Shown piece by piece: positions 43,535 through 51,400 of a DNA stretch of 64,000 bases (position 1 is the stretch's first letter; every line of letters starts with the position of its first letter). The stretch comes from Paenibacillus sp. L3-i20 (GTDB lineage: Bacteria; Bacillota; Bacilli; Paenibacillales; Paenibacillaceae): positions 574,501 to 638,500 of the forward strand of contig NZ_BQME02000001.1 in assembly GCF_022180385.2 (NCBI RefSeq), read 5' to 3'. The translations under genes and the position numbers were made by a program. The notes under the pieces are model-generated. The model was given only the letters and a program-made list of their open reading frames with translations, made no database searches and had not been told where the DNA came from.

Positions 43535-43705
43535 TTAGAACAAGAAAGCACGCGTGATGATAACCAATAAAATGAAGAGTACTAGGATGGCTCCAACGTT
43601 GTTGCTGCATCCGCCTACAACTGGACCACAATGATTGTGATGATGTGCACCTCCTACAGGGAAGTGAGAATTAGCTCCTCCAGAAACGTTCGCTGCATAG
43701 TTCAT
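43535..43705 (-). CDS. YjcZ-family small sporulation-type protein (56 aa)
   Basis: The ATG at 43705 is preceded by AAAAAGGAGATG. The 56 residues have a G/N/H-rich N-terminus with a HHHNHCG metal-binding-like run, then the family hallmark NVGAILVLFILLVII and a short basic end. The pattern matches YjcZ/sporulation small hydrophobic proteins of Bacilli, which are made late in sporulation. It is too short for standard gene callers. A related gene lies 270 bases away on the other strand. Confidence 0.85.
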   Translation of the reverse strand: MNYAANVSGGANSHFPVGGAHHHNHCGPVVGGCSNNVGAILVLFILLVIITRAFLF

Positions 43706-43976
43706 TTTTTCATCTCCTTTTTATTAAGGTACAGTATCCTATGTATATTTGCGCAAGATGTATAGGCTGATGGGAAAATTGTGCGTTTGCGCATATTTGC
43801 AGATTGCCCGCACCTTCCATACTCTGTCACGGCGAATATCTAGTACTTTCTGAGCACTTGTCCATAATTATAGGCATATGCCGAAGTTACTTGCCATGGC
43901 AACAAATGCCCAATCACATTGTTCCAGAGGCGCATAACCTACAGAGTAGTCAAAACGTAAGGAGGTGCATGAAACA

Positions 43977-44114
43977 ATGAGTGGTTGCGGAGTTGGTGGA
44001 TTTGGTAGAGAAAACAATGTAGGGGCTATCTTGGTTCTGTTTATCCTTCTAGTAATCATCGCTTGTAGCTTTGGCTTCGGCGGTGTTGGCGGAGTAGGCG
44101 GCAAATGGTGTTAA
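43977..44114 (+). CDS. YjcZ-family small sporulation-type protein (45 aa)
   Basis: The ATG 43977 lies 11 bases after GGAGG. The 45 residues begin MSGCGVGGFGRENN and continue with the same NVGAILVLFILLVII helix as the neighbouring small gene, ending in a Gly-rich tail and KWC. The shared helix shows that the two genes are divergent paralogues. Role in the spore is inferred from family membership only. Confidence 0.85.
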   Translation: MSGCGVGGFGRENNVGAILVLFILLVIIACSFGFGGVGGVGGKWC

Positions 44115-44173
44115 TTCAATTCTGATAATGTAACCTCCATGCATTCAGACTTGAACACGCCTCATAGAAGACA

Positions 44174-44210
44174 ACAAGGAAGACCCGCATGGGTCTTCCT
44201 TGTCTTTGTG
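44174..44210 (+). terminator. Terminator after the 45-aa YjcZ gene
   Basis: A 13-base perfect stem (ACAAGGAAGACCC with GGGTCTTCCTTGT) with a 4-base loop is followed by CTTTG. It separates this gene from the convergent ECF operon. Confidence 0.88.
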
Positions 44211-44234
44211 TTACTAATCACTGAACCTGCTACT

Positions 44235-44957
44235 TCACAAAAGTCCGTACTTTCTCTTCACACGATCGAGCTTCTCGATCATCGGCTTTGACAGGAAATA
44301 AAGAAATACGATAGTTGAGATTGCATGTATCATGTCAAACCAGAATGCCGACACATACGTTGCAAGCAGCGCATTCCACGAAAATTGGGAAGTAAACATC
44401 ATTAATGATCCTATATTGATGATTCCTCCATAAATAATAAAAGTCGCCAGACCTCCGAATAGGCATAATGAAAACTTCGATTTCTTAAGCCATCCTTTAG
44501 TCGCCAATAAACCAGCCAAATAACCGATAATGCCGAAACAAAACATTTGCCACGGCGTCCAAGGTCCTTGACCAAAGAAAAAATTAGAGACGAACCCCGC
44601 TGTTGCACCAACGAGAAAGCCTGCTTCTGCTCCTAAACTAATACCTGCAATAATGACGATTGCAACGACCGGTTTAAATTGCGGCAACATAAAAAACGCG
44701 CCTCTTCCCGCTACAGCTATAGCCGACATTACTGCTATTATAATTAGCTCGCGCGCTTGCGGCTTCCGATTTTCGAACACTAACGCAAAAGGGATCAGAG
44801 TATACAAAATAATAAGCAGACTAATAAAATAATATTTCCGATCATCCAGAACAAAAATGCCCATTAGAATAGTCGCTGGAATGATAACTAAAATGATAAC
44901 AGCGGCAAGTAGAGCTCGACGATTCATTGGTTTTTTCACACTTTGTAAGGCCGGCAT
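44235..44957 (-). CDS. ECF transporter S component, probably for cobalamin
   Basis: 240 residues with about six hydrophobic helices. The segments VAGRGAFFMLPQFKPVVAI, LGAEAGFLVGATAGFVSNFF and GPWTPWQMFCFGIIGYLAG are typical of ECF substrate-binding S components; the last block is shared by those of vitamin-type transporters. It is the last gene of an operon that starts behind a cobalamin riboswitch, so cobalamin or a precursor is the likely substrate. It overlaps the ATPase gene by 22 bases. Substrate assignment is an inference from regulation. Confidence 0.82.
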   Translation of the reverse strand: MPALQSVKKPMNRRALLAAVIILVIIPATILMGIFVLDDRKYYFISLLIILYTLIPFALVFENRKPQARELIIIAVMSAIAVAGRGAFFMLPQFKPVVAIVIIAGISLGAEAGFLVGATAGFVSNFFFGQGPWTPWQMFCFGIIGYLAGLLATKGWLKKSKFSLCLFGGLATFIIYGGIINIGSLMMFTSQFSWNALLATYVSAFWFDMIHAISTIVFLYFLSKPMIEKLDRVKRKYGLL

Positions 44958-46615
44958 CGGTCCACCACTTCCTCAATCGTAACTGCTTCGCTCCACATAT
45001 GACGAACCATTCGATTAGCTGCTGTTGTATAGAAGCTATTCCCTCCAAAAAATGTCCTCGCTGTATTCGTTGTAATAATTCCCCCATCAAAGAACATCGA
45101 GCACACCTCGCCATGTTTAGCGCAAAACTCAATATCATGGGATACCATCACAATCGTTACACCTTGCGTGATCAGCTTCTTCAGCACTACAGCTAACTTT
45201 TCTTTAAAAAAATTATCTAGTCCTTTCGTCGGCTCATCCAAAAGCAATATCCTTGGTTCCAGAAGCAATATTTTCGCTAATGCTGCCCGCTGCTGTTCCC
45301 CTCCACTCAAATCATAAGGATGCGCAAATTGCACATGTTCAAGCTCAGTTAAACGAACGACTTCGGCTACTTTCTGCGCTTTCACTTCATTAGACAATGG
45401 CGTGCCGGATAACATCTCAAGCAAATCAAGTTCTACCGTCTTCTTCACAAAGATTGACTGTGGATTTTGCGGAAGTACGCCTAAATAGTTTGTAAACCGT
45501 TCCTTTGCTTTCATTGCAGCTGGATTGCTGCCGCCAAGCAGTACTTTGCCACGATAAGGCTTTAGCATACCGCTTATAAGGGACAAGGCAGTCGTCTTGC
45601 CTGTGCCATTCCCTCCAACTATACAATGAAACTGTCCCTCTTTTACTTCAAGCGACAAATCTTTAATCCGATCGGGTCCGTTTTTTTCGTATCTGAACCA
45701 AACATCTTGAAGCGAGATGATCGTTTTTTTCGAGTTATCTGATGGCTCATTGCCAGCTTCTAGAAAATCAGCGGTATCACTTTTATTATGGAGGAGCGAA
45801 TTCACCCATTGCCGTCCCTCTTTCACCGTGAGCGGACTTAACTGCTCATTATCCACTTCAGCATAAATTTGCATTGGCGTTGGCATCGATTGAAAAAGCG
45901 GGTGGCCCATTTGACCCAATAGCCCTCCAACTTTACGAGGTGTATCATTAGCAATGATTGTTCCCTGATCCATAGCTATAACACGATCAGCTGCTGGTAT
46001 AATATCTTCTAATCGATGTTCCGTCATAATAATGGTTGTTCCAAGCTCTCGATTAATCCGCTTTACCGTTTCTAGAAAGTCTGATGCCGCTATCGGGTCA
46101 AGTTGAGAGGTTGGCTCATCCAAAATTAACACTTGCGGATGCATCACCATAATAGATGCCAAACATAACAACTGTTTCTGCCCGCCGGACAGCTCCGATA
46201 CGTTATTATGAAACCATCCTTGAATACCGAAAAAACTTGCCATCTCGGCTACCCGCAATCGAATCGTACGAGTATCCATTCCTAAGCTCTCTAGTCCAAA
46301 TGCCAACTCATGCCATACTTTGTCTGTTACGATCCCGTTGTCAGGATTTTGCAGCACAAATCCAATTTCGGCTGCCTGCTTCCGAGCATCAAGCGACTCA
46401 ATTGGCTCCCCTGAATAATAAATGCAGCCGCTTCTATTTCCATGCGGAGTCAGCGCAGGCTTTAAATGTCGCAGCAAAGTACTTTTCCCACTGCCCGATC
46501 TGCCGCATACTGCAACAAACTCCCCACTTTTAATCGACAAATTAATATGTGATAAAGCTTCCTTATCTCGTTCGGGAAATGTAAAGCTCAACTCTTTGAT
46601 TGCAAAGATCTCCAT
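44936..46615 (-). CDS. ECF transporter ATPase, two ATPase domains fused (EcfA-EcfA')
   Basis: 559 residues from ATG 46615 (GGAGG 7 bases upstream); the longer frame to 46657 lies inside ecfT. The first ATPase has GRSGSGKSTLLRHL, SGGQKQLLCLA and LILDEPTSQLDPIA. A linker follows (about 270-320), then a second ATPase with GGNGTGKTTALSLI, LSGGEQQRAALA and LLLDEPTKGLD. Most ECF systems use two separate genes; here one polypeptide supplies both. It powers uptake together with EcfT and the S component. Confidence 0.92.
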   Translation of the reverse strand: MEIFAIKELSFTFPERDKEALSHINLSIKSGEFVAVCGRSGSGKSTLLRHLKPALTPHGNRSGCIYYSGEPIESLDARKQAAEIGFVLQNPDNGIVTDKVWHELAFGLESLGMDTRTIRLRVAEMASFFGIQGWFHNNVSELSGGQKQLLCLASIMVMHPQVLILDEPTSQLDPIAASDFLETVKRINRELGTTIIMTEHRLEDIIPAADRVIAMDQGTIIANDTPRKVGGLLGQMGHPLFQSMPTPMQIYAEVDNEQLSPLTVKEGRQWVNSLLHNKSDTADFLEAGNEPSDNSKKTIISLQDVWFRYEKNGPDRIKDLSLEVKEGQFHCIVGGNGTGKTTALSLISGMLKPYRGKVLLGGSNPAAMKAKERFTNYLGVLPQNPQSIFVKKTVELDLLEMLSGTPLSNEVKAQKVAEVVRLTELEHVQFAHPYDLSGGEQQRAALAKILLLEPRILLLDEPTKGLDNFFKEKLAVVLKKLITQGVTIVMVSHDIEFCAKHGEVCSMFFDGGIITTNTARTFFGGNSFYTTAANRMVRHMWSEAVTIEEVVDRCRPYKV

Positions 46616-47481
46616 TTTATTTCCTCCAACAGATGGATAATGACAGGCAGCATACATAATAAAAAATATGCAAAATAGATAATGAGGCTAATAGGAGTCA
46701 CTTCCGCTGCTTTTATTGATGGAAAAAACCGCATCTCGATATATCCCCTGATTGCTCCGAAAATAATGACAGCAGATAAACTCGTCATTATAATGGCGAT
46801 AATTTGATCACGTCGTACGAATCGATAAGTTGAAAAGCTGGTTCGATTAGGCAAGCCGTATCCTCTCGATTTCATAGAATCGGCTGTTTCTATAGCATTT
46901 TCAAGCGCCCATGTCGTCATAATAGAAAGAATCGTTAGTCCTTGTCGTGCTCGGTTCAGCAGACTCCCCTGCGAAACATCTCGCCCTATACTTTTCTGAG
47001 CATAAGAGATAACTTTTAATTGGGCAATGTACCTTGGAACGAAACGAAGCACCATGGAGAGGATCAAAGAAAGTGCAGGCATTATTTTGCCAAAAAGGTA
47101 AATAAATTTGTCTGAGGTCATCACTGCATTGTAACAAGAAAACCATATCAGCACGGTTACGAACATACATGCCGCAGCTGCTCCGAACAAAATCGATTCA
47201 AGCGTAATGGGATTGCCGTTTTTTAAATAAAACAAAATGGTAACACCCGCATGATTAAACACAGGGTTCAAAACTGCCATAACAAGGAGTAGCGGGAGCA
47301 TATAGACTAAATTAAATCGAATGGCTCTCCTGCCATTCAGCAAGACAGCGTACAGGACAGCACTTATTAATGCGATGCCTTGCATATAAAGATGCATAAA
47401 TACCATGCTAAACATTAAAACAAGAGCGAAATAGATTATATTGACGACAGGATGATAGGAAGAAAAGCTGTCTCTTTTCAT
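46588..47481 (-). CDS. ecfT: ECF transporter transmembrane coupling protein EcfT
   Basis: 297 residues with five or six helices. The coupling motif lies in NAIETADSMKSRGYGLPNRT, where the SRG signature of EcfT proteins contacts the ATPases. The gene overlaps the DUF4430 protein gene by 4 bases and the ATPase gene by 28 bases, which indicates tight translation coupling of the whole transporter. It links ATP hydrolysis to toppling of the S component. Confidence 0.9.
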   Translation of the reverse strand: MKRDSFSSYHPVVNIIYFALVLMFSMVFMHLYMQGIALISAVLYAVLLNGRRAIRFNLVYMLPLLLVMAVLNPVFNHAGVTILFYLKNGNPITLESILFGAAAACMFVTVLIWFSCYNAVMTSDKFIYLFGKIMPALSLILSMVLRFVPRYIAQLKVISYAQKSIGRDVSQGSLLNRARQGLTILSIMTTWALENAIETADSMKSRGYGLPNRTSFSTYRFVRRDQIIAIIMTSLSAVIIFGAIRGYIEMRFFPSIKAAEVTPISLIIYFAYFLLCMLPVIIHLLEEIKWRSLQSKS

Positions 47482-48407
47482 TCGGCTTTACTCGTTGCAG
47501 CAGTGTCTGCGCCAACGTCACGGCCTAAATCACAAGTGTACACCCACTCAATAACATCACCATCTGTCAAAGCATATCGGCTGCTTCCGTAGTTCGGATA
47601 CCAATCATTCACCTTATATAGCCATCCGCTTAATTCGCCACAGTCAAACTCATATATATTGTTAATGCCTTCTATATAATTGCTGTTATAGATTGGGGTC
47701 ATATTAAATTCCATATGAATTTTATTGTTTTTCATCTCTCTGAGAAGTACATCAAACACAGATTCCCCTTCATAAAAGGCAACTGCTGCCTCGGGGTAGA
47801 TAATCCCGTCTTCCGGCAATACTTCAAGCTTATCTTCATTGAACTTATCCAAGTTATTCAAAATCGTTGCAGCCGATATCGACAACGTCACTGATCCTGT
47901 TTTTTTCTTGTTGATCGTAGTGTCTTGCCACTCAACTGGCTTTGGCTTACCTTCTGGTACTGGTTCTGTTTCATACTTATCTTTTTTCGGTTTTGCTGTT
48001 GTTGTAGGACTCGCTTTAGCTGTCGTCTTGCCAGGCTTTTCAGGATTTTCAGGCTTTGTAGTCTCTGTAGGCTTTGAAGTCTTTGAAGGTTTTTCAAGCT
48101 TTATGGGCTTCTCAACTTCCGGCTTTTTGCTAACTTGACCGGCTGGTTCCGATGTCTCACTCACTTCGGTCGGCTTTACCGTTGGAACAGGTGAAGGTGT
48201 ACTCGTTGGTTGATCTGTCCCTTTAACATTGGTTGTAGGAGTAGGTTCTTGCTGAACTTCCGCAGATGACGCAGACTTTGATTCCGACATTTCCAACGTT
48301 TCGACTGGCAGCTTTTCCGTATCATTCGGCACATCTTCGCCCCAGAAAAAAGCGATAGCCAGTACCCCTGCAATGAGGCAAGCCCAAAGCCAATTCTTCG
48401 CATTCAT
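47478..48407 (-). CDS. Membrane-tethered transcobalamin-like (DUF4430) protein
   Basis: 309 residues from ATG 48407 (GGTGGG about 10 bases upstream). One N-terminal transmembrane helix (NWLWACLIAGVLAIAFFWG, about 5-23) has no lipobox. A long P/T/K/E-rich spacer (about 30-165) with KPTETTKP-like repeats could cross the cell wall. The C-terminal DUF4430 (transcobalamin-like C-terminal) domain runs from about 178 to 295, with VAFYEGESVFDVLLREM, FDCGELSGWLYKVNDWYPNY and GDVIEWVYTCDLGRDVG. Set between the surface protein and EcfT, it is a plausible relay that passes cobalamin to the importer. Confidence 0.88.
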   Translation of the reverse strand: MNAKNWLWACLIAGVLAIAFFWGEDVPNDTEKLPVETLEMSESKSASSAEVQQEPTPTTNVKGTDQPTSTPSPVPTVKPTEVSETSEPAGQVSKKPEVEKPIKLEKPSKTSKPTETTKPENPEKPGKTTAKASPTTTAKPKKDKYETEPVPEGKPKPVEWQDTTINKKKTGSVTLSISAATILNNLDKFNEDKLEVLPEDGIIYPEAAVAFYEGESVFDVLLREMKNNKIHMEFNMTPIYNSNYIEGINNIYEFDCGELSGWLYKVNDWYPNYGSSRYALTDGDVIEWVYTCDLGRDVGADTAATSKAE

Positions 48408-48434
48408 ATTGCAGCATCCCACCTTAAATAGATA

Positions 48435-48462
48435 AGCAAGGGTGTATGCAACCACCCTTGCT
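48435..48462 (-). terminator. Intercistronic hairpin between the surface protein and relay genes
   Basis: A perfect 10-base stem (AGCAAGGGTG with CACCCTTGCT) closes an 8-base loop. The minus-strand flank (TATCTATTT) is only moderately U-rich. It could be a partial terminator or an RNA-stability element setting different amounts of the surface protein and the transporter. Confidence 0.6.
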
Positions 48463-48477
48463 CAGCTCTTTATGTCA

Positions 48478-51400
48478 TTACTTCACGTCGGTCATATCAT
48501 AAAGACGACTTTTACCATTCAAAAATCTTTCGTAAGCTACAAGGGCGTACATCGATTGATCAGTAGCCATAATATCTACTTCGCCTGGTTTCGTCCCTCC
48601 ATTTGTGATGCCTTCTTTTTTAATATGATAGAAACCGCCACCTGGAGCGGCGAAGCTAAGCAATGCGTCTATAGCCGATTTGCCGTTTTTGACAAATCTA
48701 GCATCCCTATGAGGATCGATGCCAAGACCTGTTAAAGCTACAATCACTTGAGCGATGCTTTCAGCATTAATAGAATCGCCGCTTGCGTAGCTTCCATCAG
48801 CCTTTTGAGCTTTAGACAACCAGTTCAAACCTTGTTCTATTGCAAGTTTTGCTTTTGCATTCGTTGCATGGTAAGGCGTCAACGCTTGAATCGCCATTGC
48901 AGTAATATCTGGATCGGCGTTGACAGCTTTTTCGCCTAGCGCCCAACCTCCGCCAGCAATTTCTCTGTTCAAAATAAAGTCGATCAATAACTCCCTTGTC
49001 GTCTGTGTTTTCACATCTTTTACAAGTGGAATTTCATACTTATTACTATCCAATGCTAACAACGCAAAGATAGGTCCGTTAATGCCTTGTTTTGTTAACG
49101 TGTCGAAGTCTGCAAGAGGCTCTCTCAAGTTATAACCTGCTACGTTGTCAACATTTTTTCCAATAGCAGTTAACGCAAGGATTACCCGATCATATTCCGT
49201 ATATTTGATAGAATGCAGCTTGCCGGACTTTTCTTTCAAGATACGTTCAACATTGGCATAATACTTCGCATAGTACGCTTCATCTGCCGGAACATTCGAG
49301 CGCGCTAGAGAAAATACCGTCCATTCTCCACCAATGCTTGCTATAACGGGGTCTTTGACTGTCTTTTGCAGATAAGCCGCTGTTTCTTTTATTTGCTTGT
49401 CAACGGCTGGTTTAAGATCCGCTATGGGATCGACTTGCTTGTTTCCACTCTTATTTTTGTAGTCAAAAGCTCTTAATGCAACAACAGTTGCCATTTCTCT
49501 TGTTACTACATCTTGTGGTTCGAAATTATTTTCGCTTCCTACCATCAATTGTTTTGCAACGATTGATTCTACTGCTTCTTTAGCCCATGAGGACACATCT
49601 TCAATGTCCTTAAGACCAGACTGCCCAGAAATAGCTTGTAATTTGAGCGCTCTGCTTACTGTTACAGCCATTTGCTCACGCGTAATGTTTTGGTTCGGGT
49701 TAAACTTTCCGTTGTAGCCAGTTATATACTCCGCCCCAGCCGCTGCTTGAACATAAGGATAGTACCAGTCTTTAACGGTAACATCACTAAAGCTGCTATT
49801 GCTGGCTTTGCTCGTGTCGAGACCAACTACGGAAACTAGCATTTTTGCAAACTCAGCACGCGTAATGGTGGATTTCGGCTTAAAGCTGCCGTTATTCCCT
49901 TGAACAATACCCTTTGCTGTAGCGTCAGCAACCGCTAGCTTCGCCCAATCGGATATTGTAGCTGCATCACCGTACAACTCTTGAAGTTCAGTCTTTTTTG
50001 TTGTGTAAATAACAAATGATGCTACATAGTTTGTTTTGATGATTAAATCATTGCCTTGAACAAAAGCATAAGCGATACGTTCTTTGCCTTTTGCTGCTGT
50101 GTTGCCCTCTGCTTCCGTTTCATAAGTTGGAATGGACAAGAAAGCACCGTTTGCTATTGTTCCTGACAGCTGACCTTTACCGTCTTTAATTGAAACGGTA
50201 ATCGGTTTATCAACCTTAATCGGATTAGCTGCATCACCGATAACAAAACCATGCTGAATACGATCAAACTTATTTTGACTAGCTAGGCTAGACGCAATAT
50301 ACTCCTGCCACTTTGTCGTTCCTTGCTCCTGTGCTGTAAACAGCTCAAGCTTGTTAGATTTCGTCGTTAGCTTAGTTCCCTTCTCAATACGTGCCGACAG
50401 ATTGCCTTTATTAATCGTAAGCTGCGGAATATCGTTGACAACGTCGACTAGATTTAAGAAAACTTTTGCTTTCACATCAGGGATATTGATAGTTACACTC
50501 TCGATATCAGTCGTTCTTTTCGATAGACGAAGCGTGTAATCCTTCTGAATGTCGCGTGGCACGTCGACCACAGTAAGCTTGCCATTTAGTTCAACTAACT
50601 TCTCTTGCGCAAGTGTTCCAGACGCTCCGCCACCTGAATTCGTCCCGCCCGTTCCGTTATTGGCTTTTAAATCTTCACCCATATTTTTCGTATAGCGCCA
50701 CTCTATCTTGTCGCCATTTTTTAATTCAGTAAGACTAGCTCCGATATTCGGATATGTCCCATTGACGTTATACATCCAGCCGCTGCCGCTTCCATGATTC
50801 AATTCACCGTCGCCAGCAATGGATACAACATATACGCTGTTAAAATTAGAGTACCACCTGTAGTCATACACAATGTTTCTGCTATCAAGTACTCTCTTCA
50901 ATACTGACCAAGCTGTATCGCCAGGAATCAACGTTACAGTCGTAGTCGACACCGTGTATCCCTTATTAATCGTCAGTTTATCAACGGATACCGTTACTTG
51001 GTTAATTGGCAGTGGAGATGTGCTACCGTTATCTTTCGCCGTTGTAGAATAAGCAATAAAATCGGTAAAATGTTTTGTTTTAACGATTAAATCACTACCG
51101 CTATCATAAGCATATTCCCCTTTGCCGCTTGCTTTGCCAAGCTCATCGCTTCCGTACTTTTGAATAACTTGAGCTTTTCCACTTTGTAGGAATGCTGCTT
51201 CTTTACCGGCCATGCCTGCGAACGTTAACGTAACAAAATCACTGAACTCAGTCTTAATCGTACCGCCCATGCGAGTACCAAAAACGAGCTCATTTAAATT
51301 TCTGTTCGAAGGGACAAGATCCCTAATTTTGTTGCGCAGGGACGAATCAGCAACGTCCACATTCGTAATTAATTCAATATTATTGTTGTTGCCGCTAATA

